Part shown: positions 16,882 to 24,658 of the stretch, one piece after another | Layout: the number at the start of each line of letters is the position of its first letter | How positions within the stretch are numbered: position 1 is the stretch's first letter | NCBI GenBank assembly: GCA_016929295.1 | Contig: JAFGJB010000144.1 | Coordinates: forward strand, 1 to 33,614 | DNA: 33,614 bases | From: Candidatus Zhuqueibacterota bacterium | GTDB taxonomy: Bacteria > Zhuqueibacterota > Zhuqueibacteria > Residuimicrobiales > Krinioviventaceae | Direction of reading: 5' to 3' | Position numbers and translations under genes: made by a program | Notes under the pieces: generated by a model | What the model saw: the letters and a program-made list of their open reading frames with translations, nothing else | The model's database searches: none | What the model was told of the DNA's origin: nothing

Positions 16882-16910
16882 ATTTTAAATAAATTGCGAA
16901 TGAGAAGCAA
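16882..16910 (-). promoter_or_regulatory. Candidate sigma-70-type promoter of pyrRBC
   Basis: Minus-strand TTGCTT (plus 16905-16910) and TAAAAT (plus 16882-16887) are 17 bp apart, giving an expected start near 16875 and a leader of about 68 bases that contains the attenuator. The -35 matches consensus only in TTG. The same TTGC-N9-GCAA inverted repeat (16894-16910) occurs before rplM. Confidence 0.5.
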
Positions 16911-16995
16911 GAACTTTTTACCAGGTGAAACATCTTGATTTTTAGCGCCAGAATTCTTAGAATTATTTGTCGACAAAAAAGTAAAAAGGAGACTG

Positions 16996-17343
16996 ATGAT
17001 TCCGTATGGGAAAATGTTCCAGGTGGGCCAGGTTGTTCTTGTCTACATCGATAACGAACCTGGTTTTTTTGCGCGCATTGAAAAGATTGAGCCCGATCAG
17101 AAAAAGAACTGGTGGCAGATGTCTTTTTTAATTCTCTCCGTGCCCTTGAAATCCATGACCTGGATTCTCGATGATGAGCAGATGCGCGGCCAGCCGTTCA
17201 CCATGAACAGCGTCCCCATGCAGATCAAAAAAGTGGAGGCGCCCGAAGTCGAACATTTTCGCGATTCTAAAACGCGCGTGGCAGAAGAGAGTGAAAGCAA
17301 GGGCTACGGCGGAAATATCATTTCCATGTTTGAGGAAGAATAG
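16996..17343 (+). CDS. Small conserved protein of unknown function
   Basis: The 115-residue product has AAGGAG ending four bases before the ATG, so it is well supported as a gene. It begins with a basic-aromatic lead, then FQVGQVVLVYIDNEPGFFARIEKI, a compact all-beta pattern, and WWQMSFLILSVPLKSMTWILDDEQMRGQPFTMNSVPMQIKKV. I recall a family of similar short proteins with no assigned function in Desulfobacterota and related bacteria, sharing the PL..vTWIL...i.G.pFTM pattern. The polar tail (RVAEESESKGYGGNIISMFEEE) is probably disordered. There is no signal peptide or membrane segment, so it is cytoplasmic. It is divergent from pyrR, whose promoter lies about 85 bp upstream. Confidence 0.75.
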   Translation: MIPYGKMFQVGQVVLVYIDNEPGFFARIEKIEPDQKKNWWQMSFLILSVPLKSMTWILDDEQMRGQPFTMNSVPMQIKKVEAPEVEHFRDSKTRVAEESESKGYGGNIISMFEEE

Positions 17344-17348
17344 GCTGT

Positions 17349-17371
17349 AGCCTCTCTGTTCATGAGAGGCT
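17349..17371. terminator. Terminator between convergent genes
   Basis: AGCCTCTC pairs with GAGAGGCT around a 7-base loop, five bases after the stop of the 115-residue protein, followed on the plus strand by TTGTCATTT. The plus-strand T-tract is interrupted, and the minus side has no good T-run. Confidence 0.65.
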
Positions 17372-17374
17372 TTG

Positions 17375-18772
17375 TCATTTCACCAGCAGCATCTTGAGCG
17401 AGCTTTGGTAGCTGTTATCCCCTGAAGAAACGGTCAGGGATGCCACGTAGATGCCCGTCGGCGCCGGTCGTCCATCTGACATCCGACCACTCCAGACAAC
17501 TTTATGCGAGCCGGCTGACTGTACGGTGTTCACCAGCCCGTAAATTCGTTCACCCTGCATATTCACAATTGATAATTCGACGTGGGCGCGACAAGGCAGC
17601 TCGTACGAAATTGTGGTGCTCGGATTGAATGGATTTGGATAATTTTTCATCAACCCGTATGTTTGCGGCTTGTGCAACTGCGCCCGGTCATCGACCGCCG
17701 TCGTGCCGGTGAAATGCGATACGCCGTTATTCGTAGCAATCCACAGAGAGCCATCCACATCCACAGCGAGATCAAAAATATTGTTGCCGGCCAAACCATC
17801 CGCAACCGTATAGTTTGTAAAGGCATCCACTTCAATACCCCATTCGCCCGGTTTGTATTTGAATTTTGACAAACCATTGCTCGTTCCAATCCACATCACC
17901 ATCTCATCCCCTCGCACGATGGCCTGAACCAGATTGCTAACGAGTCCCTCCTCAACAGTGAAAAACTCCCAACCGGCTTTTGTCTCGGTCGTATCGTGAT
18001 AGCCAAAGCCGGCATCCGTACCAAACCACTGAGATCCATCATCGTCCATGAAAACGGCATAGACATTATGGGACCACAAGCCACTCCATTCGGAACTATA
18101 AGGGGATGGCGCGGTGATGGCATCGACATCCGTCAGACTGGTGCGCAAGCGCGCCACACCGTTGTTTTCACCGCTGCCTTGCGTGAGGCCGTTCTTGGTG
18201 CCAAAATATTTCCAACCGCTATCGGCATCCACGCCGATACAGGTGACATCCGTCCATGCCAGAATGGGATTCGTCGTCAGATCAAATGATCGCCAGCCCG
18301 TGGAGCTGAACCGGGAAGCACCTTTGGGCGTGCCAAACCACTGTTCGTGCCTGAGCGGATCAACTGCCACCGATGTCACGAAATTGTCAATGATGCCCGT
18401 GTTGTCGGTGCGATACGGCGTCGCTTTGGTCACGGCATCGATGGAGGGTATGGCAATGACGGATGCGCCATTGGCAGTGGCGATCCAGATTTCCGGCCCA
18501 TATGAAGTGACCTCGAACACCATGTCATTTATATTGTTATCGGCCAGCGTCTGCTTGTTGTCATCCTTCACATAGGTGACCCATTTGGCGCCGTCAAACG
18601 CGGAAAGACCTTGATCTGTGCCGAACCACTTGTTGCCATTGCCATCGATGACAATGGCTTTGACCAAATCGCTCGCCAGACCGCTATTAGCGGTGTTGTA
18701 GGATGTCCAATCGCCTGCAGTAAGAATGGACGAAAAGACTGTCATGAACAGCATGATAGCGATGGTTTTCAT
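17375..18772 (-). CDS. Secreted beta-propeller protein with type A (Por/T9SS) sorting domain
   Basis: The ATG at 18772 gives 465 residues starting with a signal peptide (IAIMLFMTVFSSILTAGD); the open frame continues 37 codons further upstream, but that part reads as non-coding. Seven W(F/I)GT.(N/D/Q)G(L/A/V) repeats (WFGTDQGLSAF, WIATANGASVI, WFGTPKGASRF, YFGTKNGLTQ, WFGTDAGFGY, WIGTSNGLSKF, WIATNNGVSHF) form one propeller of the two-component-regulator-propeller type. The last 90 residues, starting NYPNPFNPSTTISYELP and ending LKMLLVK, are a type A sorting domain, which directs export by the type IX system and cleavage or anchoring at the surface. No histidine kinase domain is attached, so it is likely a surface or secreted binding protein rather than a sensor kinase. 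Confidence 0.88.
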   Translation of the reverse strand: MKTIAIMLFMTVFSSILTAGDWTSYNTANSGLASDLVKAIVIDGNGNKWFGTDQGLSAFDGAKWVTYVKDDNKQTLADNNINDMVFEVTSYGPEIWIATANGASVIAIPSIDAVTKATPYRTDNTGIIDNFVTSVAVDPLRHEQWFGTPKGASRFSSTGWRSFDLTTNPILAWTDVTCIGVDADSGWKYFGTKNGLTQGSGENNGVARLRTSLTDVDAITAPSPYSSEWSGLWSHNVYAVFMDDDGSQWFGTDAGFGYHDTTETKAGWEFFTVEEGLVSNLVQAIVRGDEMVMWIGTSNGLSKFKYKPGEWGIEVDAFTNYTVADGLAGNNIFDLAVDVDGSLWIATNNGVSHFTGTTAVDDRAQLHKPQTYGLMKNYPNPFNPSTTISYELPCRAHVELSIVNMQGERIYGLVNTVQSAGSHKVVWSGRMSDGRPAPTGIYVASLTVSSGDNSYQSSLKMLLVK

Positions 18773-18981
18773 AAAGACATTTAACTCCCGGTTTGGTTGT
18801 AGAGTTTTGCAGATCGAGCAATCCTTCGAAGCACGTTTTCGACTGCCCTCTTGGACAGTGAAGAGATAAAAAACGCAAAACAATCTGATTTATCAAGTAA
18901 AAAAATGTAAAGTGTTGAGAAAAATTTAGGGTTCGATAACGAATCGAGCGGGGCACACTATCCTATTCATCGCGGCAAAAA

Positions 18982-19896
18982 TTAACCCACTAAAGTGGCG
19001 ATCATCGCGATAACTGGCTGGAAAACGCGCGTTTTCATGACTTCAGAGAAAAGTATAGCAAACTTTTTTCCTTGACTGACATAGACTCGCCCGAGAAACG
19101 GATTGTAATCATTTTTCTCAATCTGCTGCAGGATTCCCCGATAGATCTTGGATGCGGAGGTGATGGCAAAACGGGAATCTTGATCGAGCATAGCTATCCC
19201 CGGCTCTGCTTCATTAAAATATTGATGCGCCCGATTCACCTGAAATGTCATCAACAGGCGCAGATGATCGCTGAATCGTTCCCCCTTTATATCCTCTTCA
19301 GTGACGCCAAATTCCCGCATCTCCCGCTGTGGCAGATAAATTCTGTTCATTTTCACATCTTCTCGAATGTCTCTGATGATGTTTGTCAACTGCATGGCGA
19401 CGCCGAGTTTCTCCGCATAGATCAGCGCATCGTCATCTGAAAAACCGAGCACATGCGTCATCATCAGACCGACGACACCGGCGACCCGGTAGGCAAATTG
19501 GTATAAATCGGCAAAAGTCTCATAGCGATTTTTCACCAGATCTGCTTTGACGCCATCAAGCAGATCAAGAGGATACTGTATCGGTATGTGTCGTCGGATG
19601 GCGACTTCTACAAAAGGTTTGATTACCGGATGCTCGGACTCACCGCGCCGAAAGGCGATCTGCAGTTCACTGGCGACGGACGCCACTTCATCGAACAACT
19701 CCGCCTGCGAACGACCGCGCGGATTATCGACAATGTTGTCGACATATCGACAAAAACTGTACAGCGCAAAGGTGTCCCATTTTTTGCTCTTTGGCAGAAT
19801 TTGTGATGACAAATAAAAACTTTTTGAGTAGTATTCTGTCTGCGATCTGGCATACTCGAAAGCAGCCTGCATCGTCTTGTCCGCAAAGGGCCTCAT
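18982..19896 (-). CDS. Phytoene/squalene synthase family protein
   Basis: The ATG at 19896 with GAGGTG six to ten bases upstream is preferred to the ATG at 19908; the product has 304 residues. Both aspartate-rich motifs that hold the magnesium-diphosphate are present: DNIVD at 53-57 and DIRED at 176-180, the latter in TNIIRDIREDVKMNRIYLP, typical of head-to-head prenyl synthases. Such enzymes join two C15 or C20 prenyl diphosphates to give squalene or phytoene at the membrane surface. The NRIYLP stretch and length fit phytoene synthase (CrtB) or HpnC/HpnD-like proteins; sequence alone does not separate them. No desaturase, cyclase or other carotenoid or hopanoid gene is near. Its promoter region (19909-20051) is AT-rich. 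Confidence 0.92.
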   Translation of the reverse strand: MRPFADKTMQAAFEYARSQTEYYSKSFYLSSQILPKSKKWDTFALYSFCRYVDNIVDNPRGRSQAELFDEVASVASELQIAFRRGESEHPVIKPFVEVAIRRHIPIQYPLDLLDGVKADLVKNRYETFADLYQFAYRVAGVVGLMMTHVLGFSDDDALIYAEKLGVAMQLTNIIRDIREDVKMNRIYLPQREMREFGVTEEDIKGERFSDHLRLLMTFQVNRAHQYFNEAEPGIAMLDQDSRFAITSASKIYRGILQQIEKNDYNPFLGRVYVSQGKKFAILFSEVMKTRVFQPVIAMIATLVG

Positions 19897-20051
19897 GCAA
19901 CACCTCATCTGTCTATTTTATGTCTATCATTTTTTATTATGATCAAACAATTTTTAGACAAAAATAGTCCTTTAATTTGAAATGATTATCGTTCATATTT
20001 TGATGATTTATCAAAAATAAAGATACAGAGAGCCCGGCAATTTCACTTCTT

Positions 20052-20939
20052 TTATTTGGGAGCAGATTTTAACGAGCGACGATTGCGTATGATGCTTTCG
20101 GCGGTGAAGATGAGCAGGGCAGTCCAAATAATACAAAAGCCAAGAAAGCGCGTACGGTTGAACGGTTCGCCGTAGAGGAAGACGCCAATGAGGAACTGCA
20201 GTGTTGGTGCGATGTATTGCAGAATACCCAGCACCACCAGCGTCACACATCGCGCCGATGCGGAGAATAACAAGAGCGGAACAGCGGTGATGGCGCCGGA
20301 GAAAATGAGCAGCAATGAGGTGGATATAGAGCCGTGCATGAAAGCAGCCTGGCCGGATTTTTCGAAATAGAATGTGGCGGCCAGAGCGGGCAAAAGGAGA
20401 AACAACATCTCCAACGTCAGGCCCTCAATGGCGCCCAATGGCGCGATTTTTCGCGCCAGGCCGTAAAAGCCGAAGGAGAACGCCAGTACGAGAGCAATCC
20501 AGGGAAATGCGCCATAATTTATCGTCAAATAGATGACGCCGCTGCCGGCCAAAATAATGGCAGCCGTTTGACCCGCGCGCAACCGTTCTTTTAAAAAGAC
20601 CACGCCCAACAGCACATTGATGAGCGGATTAATAAAATATCCCAGACTCGCTTCGACAATAAACTCATTGTTGACCGCCCAGATATAGGTAAACCAATTG
20701 AAAGAGATGAGCAGCGCTGTAACCATGAAAATAAGGCTGTCGTGCGGACGTTGCCGGATGAGGCGCAGCCAGGCCCACTGTCTTCGCATGGCTAAAATGA
20801 TGAGCACAAATACGAGCGACCACATCGTTCGATGCAACAGAATTTCAAGAGGCAAAATATGTCCCAGCAGTTTCCAGTATATCGGCAGAAAACCCCACAA
20901 GACATAGGCGGCCAGACCCTGTAGTATTCCTTTTTCCAT
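20052..20939 (-). CDS. rarD: RarD-type EamA family transporter
   Basis: The 295-residue protein has about ten hydrophobic segments. It opens with GILQGLAAYVLWGFLPIYWKLL, the characteristic RarD start, then LEILLHRTMWSLVF and FNWFTYIWAVNNEFIVEASLGYFINPLINVLLG, the conserved core of the RarD subfamily. A second EamA half follows (VLGILQYIAPTLQFLIGVFLYGEPFNRTRFLGFCIIW). These proteins are inner-membrane carriers of the drug/metabolite superfamily. RarD is named for a chloramphenicol link in Pseudomonas, but the real substrate is not known. AGGA is five bases before the ATG. It is divergent from the sialate O-acetylesterase gene. Confidence 0.94.
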   Translation of the reverse strand: MEKGILQGLAAYVLWGFLPIYWKLLGHILPLEILLHRTMWSLVFVLIILAMRRQWAWLRLIRQRPHDSLIFMVTALLISFNWFTYIWAVNNEFIVEASLGYFINPLINVLLGVVFLKERLRAGQTAAIILAGSGVIYLTINYGAFPWIALVLAFSFGFYGLARKIAPLGAIEGLTLEMLFLLLPALAATFYFEKSGQAAFMHGSISTSLLLIFSGAITAVPLLLFSASARCVTLVVLGILQYIAPTLQFLIGVFLYGEPFNRTRFLGFCIIWTALLIFTAESIIRNRRSLKSAPK

Positions 20940-20990
20940 TCAGTCCTGCATGAACAACAAACAGGTAAATTTAACAAATACTTTTCCAAA

Positions 20991-21020
20991 TAGACAGCTT
21001 AAAAAAATCCTTTTTATAAT
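20991..21020 (+). promoter_or_regulatory. Candidate sigma-70-type promoter for the esterase gene
   Basis: TAGACA (20991-20996, five of six to TTGACA) and TATAAT (21015-21020, perfect) with an 18-bp spacer, about 60 bp before the ATG at 21081. It is the best promoter-like pair I found in the window. Confidence 0.6.
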
Positions 21021-21080
21021 CCGGCAATTTTTATACTTTCCCAACTGGAATTTACCGTTGCATATTGTATGGAGAAGACC

Positions 21081-23051
21081 ATGAAACGATTCGCACTTGG
21101 CTTTTTATTTCTGTTCATGATGCATTGCGACTATTTTGCCACGCCGGCCGAAGAGATCACATTGCCGTCGCTTTTCACTGACGACATGGTTTTGCAGCAA
21201 AAGATCAAGGCGCCTGTTTGGGGCAAAGCGACGCCTGCAGGAAAAGTGACAGTCGAATTTCAGGAGCAGAAAAAAGCGACTGTTGCGGATGAAAACGGCG
21301 ACTGGATGATTCGATTCGAGCCGTTGACCGCGGGCGGACCGTTCACATTGAAAATTAGCGGCAAGGATACAATCTTTTTATCAAACGTCATGGTCGGCGA
21401 AGTATGGATTTGCTCCGGCCAATCCAATATGGAATGGGGAGTTAATAATTCCAACAATGCCAGGGAAGAAATAATGGCGGCCGATTTTCCGAGCATGAGA
21501 CTGTTTCATGTCAATCATACCACCAGCCTGAATAAAAAAGAGGATGTCGATGCGGCAGGATGGAAAGTCTGCTCGCCGGCGTCCGTTCCGTCATTTTCGG
21601 CAGTGGCCTATTTCTTTGGCCGCCATTTACATCAAGAGCTGCAGCTGCCCATCGGTCTCATCCACACCTCGTGGGGGGGAACAGTCGCCGAGGCCTGGAC
21701 AGCAGCGGATTTTCTCGCGCAAATGGAGGATTTTGCACCGATCATTGAAGCATTGAAAACCTCCGCTGCGAGCGAAGAGGAATTGCGCGCAGATTATGAT
21801 CGCAAAATGCGAGAATGGAAAGAAAATGTGGACGCCAAAGTGAAAGCGCAATCAGGCGGCATTTCCTGGCAAAACGTCGATTGCGACGATTCTGCCTGGG
21901 AAAAAATGAGCCTGCCCGTGTTGTGGGAGGGCGCCGGACTGCCGGGATTTGACGGCATTGTCTGGTTCCGCAAGACAATCGAAATAGCCGATGATGCTGC
22001 AAATGAAGGCTTTACCCTGAGCCTGGGTCCAATTGATGATCAGGATATAACCTACATCAACGGGCAGCAGATCGGCACAACCGACTTGTATAATGCGCCG
22101 CGCGAGTACACCATTCCGGCGGGCACTCTAAAAGCCGGCGCCAATGTCATCGCCATACAGGTGCTCGATACCGGCGGTGGCGGCGGCATCTGGGGTGATG
22201 CCTCACAAATGTGGTTGAAGAGCGAATCCGGGGCCGTTGTGCAATTGTCCGGGGAGTGGAAATACAACATCGGCGTGAGCTTGCGAGACGTGCCGCCGCG
22301 CCCGCCGACACCGGATAATCCCAACTATCCGACCGTCCTCTACAATGCCATGCTGGAACCGTTGATGCCTTTCGCCATCCGCGGCGCCATTTGGTACCAG
22401 GGCGAGGGCAATGCAGGTCGCGCCTATCAGTATAGAGAGCTTTTCCCGACGATGATCACCTCGTGGCGGACAAACTGGGGCCAGGGTGATTTTCCCTTCC
22501 TGTTCGTCCAGTTGGCGAACTTTCGGCAGGTGCTCGACCATCCCGCGGAAAGCGATTGGGCTGAACTGCGCGAGGCACAAACCAAAACGCTGTCCCTGCC
22601 GAACACCGGCATGGCCGTGATCATTGACATCGGCGAAGCGGACAACATCCATCCCGGCAATAAGCAGCAAGTCGGCCGACGGCTTGCCCTGAACGCGCTC
22701 GCCAGAGTGTATGGTCAAGACATCGTCTATTCCGGCCCACTGTACAAATCCATGCGTTTGGAAGGCGACAAAATTCGACTGAATTTTGATCATGTCGATG
22801 GTGGTCTGCTTGCCAGAGGCGGAGACCTCACCGGATTCGCCATTGCCGGCCAAGATAGCAACTTTGTCTGGGCAGATGCGGTCATTGATGGTGAGACAAT
22901 CATTGTTTCGAGTCCGAATGTTGCCAATCCCCTTGCGGTGCGCTATGCCTGGGCGGATAATCCGATCTGCAATCTCTATAATGCCGAAGGATTGCCGGCA
23001 TCCCCATTTCGCACGGACGACTGGGCCGGTGTGACAAAAAATGCACAGTGA
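21081..23051 (+). CDS. Sialate O-acetylesterase family protein, exported
   Basis: GGAG at 21071-21074 favours the ATG at 21081 over that at 21069; the product has 656 residues with a signal peptide (FALGFLFLFMMHCDYFATPA). The cysteine in the signal region could allow lipid attachment but has no clear lipobox. It is an SGNH-type esterase: nucleophile Ser115 in CSGQSNMEW, and the Asp521/His524 pair in EADNIHPGNK. Residues about 255-400 (WQNVDCDDSAWEKM to VIAIQVLDTGGGGGIWGD) form an inserted galactose-binding-like beta-sandwich seen in many Planctomycetes and Bacteroidota members. The family removes acetyl groups from sialic acid, and related enzymes act on other acetylated glycans such as xylan. 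It is followed by a Tat-exported oxidoreductase. Confidence 0.92.
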   Translation: MKRFALGFLFLFMMHCDYFATPAEEITLPSLFTDDMVLQQKIKAPVWGKATPAGKVTVEFQEQKKATVADENGDWMIRFEPLTAGGPFTLKISGKDTIFLSNVMVGEVWICSGQSNMEWGVNNSNNAREEIMAADFPSMRLFHVNHTTSLNKKEDVDAAGWKVCSPASVPSFSAVAYFFGRHLHQELQLPIGLIHTSWGGTVAEAWTAADFLAQMEDFAPIIEALKTSAASEEELRADYDRKMREWKENVDAKVKAQSGGISWQNVDCDDSAWEKMSLPVLWEGAGLPGFDGIVWFRKTIEIADDAANEGFTLSLGPIDDQDITYINGQQIGTTDLYNAPREYTIPAGTLKAGANVIAIQVLDTGGGGGIWGDASQMWLKSESGAVVQLSGEWKYNIGVSLRDVPPRPPTPDNPNYPTVLYNAMLEPLMPFAIRGAIWYQGEGNAGRAYQYRELFPTMITSWRTNWGQGDFPFLFVQLANFRQVLDHPAESDWAELREAQTKTLSLPNTGMAVIIDIGEADNIHPGNKQQVGRRLALNALARVYGQDIVYSGPLYKSMRLEGDKIRLNFDHVDGGLLARGGDLTGFAIAGQDSNFVWADAVIDGETIIVSSPNVANPLAVRYAWADNPICNLYNAEGLPASPFRTDDWAGVTKNAQ

Positions 23052-23152
23052 AAATGGCATATTACATTTTGGCTAACCGGCGTCAGCGACCTGTTTTCGA
23101 CGCCAAGAGAATATCAATTCATTGAACATCATTAGGATAAGGAGAGAGCGCA

Positions 23153-24517
23153 GTGCAAGAAAAGAAAGAGAACAGCAGCATCAATCGCCGGCAGTTCCTC
23201 GGCGGCCTGGCCGCGGCTTCGGCATTCACCATTGTCCCACGCCACGTCCTCGGCGGCGCAGCCGGGCCAGCGCCAAGCGATAAACTCAATATCGCCGGCA
23301 TCGGCGTCGGCGGCATGGGCAAAGAGAATCTCAAAAACATGGCTACGGAAAACATTGTGGCTCTTGCTGATGTGGATTGGGAATACGCCAGGGAAGCATT
23401 TGAGACATATCCCGACGCACGTCGCTACAAAGATTTTCGTCTCATGCTGGAGGAACAGAAGGATGTCATTGACGCCGTTTTGATTGCCACGCCGGATCAC
23501 ACACATGCGGTTGCCAGCGTCGCGGCCATGCAGTTGGGCAAGCATGTGTATACCCAAAAACCGCTCACCCATACTGTGTACGAAGCGCGTGTTCTGGCGG
23601 ATATGGCAAAAGAGAAAAAACTGATCACGCAGATGGGCAACCAGGGCCATTCCGGCGAGGACATTCGTCTGGAAACCGAATGGCTGCAGGATGGCGCGAT
23701 CGGCGATGTGACCGAAGTACACATCTGGACGGACAGACCCGTGTGGCCGCAGGGAATTTATAAGCGCCCCGAGCAAATGGAGCTCAAAAAAGGCCTGGAT
23801 TGGGATTTGTGGCTCGGCCCGATGCGCTTCAGAGCGTATAACGAGATCTATCATCCGTTTCGTTGGCGCGGCTGGTGGGATTTTGGCACCGGTGCGCTCG
23901 GCGATATGGGATGCCACTTCATTGACCATCCGTGGACGGCCCTCAAGCTCACCTATCCCACAAGCGTGAACGCCAGTTTTTGCATGGATTTTACAGATGA
24001 AGACATCTGGCAAAAACTGCCGCTTGACGAAACGTTTCCCAAGGCATCCATTGTCACGTACAACTTTGGCGCCCGCGACAACATGCCGGCCCTCAAGCTC
24101 ATCTGGTACGATGGCGGTCTGCAACCACCACGGCCGGATGAACTGGAACCCCGTCGGCGAATGCCCACCAATGGTGCTCTCTATATTGGTTCCAAAGGCA
24201 AGTTGCTGCAGGGTGATGATATGGTGCGTTTGATTCCGGAATCGGCCATGAAAGCTTATACCATCCCGGAGAAGAGGATTCCCAGGATTGAAATCTCACA
24301 CGAGCAGAACTGGATCCAGGCAATTAAAGAGAACAAGCCGGCCAGTGCGGATTTCAGCTATGCGGGTCCGCTGGCAGAGTCGGTGCTGCTGGGCAATATC
24401 GCCTTGAAATTCCCCTATGAGGTGATCGAATATGATCCAGTCAATATGGTGATCAAAGGAAATGACGCCGCGACGGCGATGCTAAAGATGGCGTATCGCA
24501 AGGGATGGTCGCTATAG
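23153..24517 (+). CDS. Gfo/Idh/MocA family oxidoreductase with twin-arginine signal
   Basis: The GTG at 23153 is preceded by AAGGAG eight bases away and gives 454 residues. Residues 11-25 carry the Tat motif NRRQFLGG and a hydrophobic stretch, so the folded enzyme is exported. The NAD(P)-binding motif GIGVGGMG follows at about 49-56, and the family lysine is in QKPLTHTVYEA (usually EKP; QKP is common in Tat-exported members). The second half (GPMRFRAYNEIYHPFRWRGWWDFGTGALGDMGCHF) is the substrate domain typical of the Bacteroidota/Planctomycetes clade. Such enzymes act on sugars or inositols, and some remove sugars through a redox-assisted mechanism; the substrate is unknown. It lies 101 bp after the esterase and ends in a strong terminator. 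Confidence 0.93.
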   Translation: MQEKKENSSINRRQFLGGLAAASAFTIVPRHVLGGAAGPAPSDKLNIAGIGVGGMGKENLKNMATENIVALADVDWEYAREAFETYPDARRYKDFRLMLEEQKDVIDAVLIATPDHTHAVASVAAMQLGKHVYTQKPLTHTVYEARVLADMAKEKKLITQMGNQGHSGEDIRLETEWLQDGAIGDVTEVHIWTDRPVWPQGIYKRPEQMELKKGLDWDLWLGPMRFRAYNEIYHPFRWRGWWDFGTGALGDMGCHFIDHPWTALKLTYPTSVNASFCMDFTDEDIWQKLPLDETFPKASIVTYNFGARDNMPALKLIWYDGGLQPPRPDELEPRRRMPTNGALYIGSKGKLLQGDDMVRLIPESAMKAYTIPEKRIPRIEISHEQNWIQAIKENKPASADFSYAGPLAESVLLGNIALKFPYEVIEYDPVNMVIKGNDAATAMLKMAYRKGWSL

Positions 24518-24559
24518 CACGATTGTGCCCGAGATATTGTGAATGACGCTTCTTTTTCC

Positions 24560-24599
24560 AAAAAAGCCCGGCGGCCGCATGATGGCGCCGGGCTTTTTT
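24560..24599. terminator. Strong bidirectional rho-independent terminator
   Basis: AAAAAAGCCCGGCG pairs perfectly with CGCCGGGCTTTTTT (14 bp) around a 12-base loop. It lies between the convergent oxidoreductase and manA genes and has a T-run on both strands. Confidence 0.95.
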
Positions 24600-24658
24600 C
24601 CATCCATGTCCATCTTTAGAGAATCGGCATGATGTGCAAATGTCCGTTTCCACTCCGG

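Noticed and set aside
16808-16933. An N-terminal extension of PyrR in the open frame
   Set aside because: It would read through the leader hairpin and T-run; the family length and ribosome-binding site support the ATG at 16807.
23132-24124. A 330-codon minus-strand frame over the Gfo/Idh/MocA gene
   Set aside because: It is a shadow frame; the plus-strand product has clear motifs, Tat signal and ribosome-binding site.
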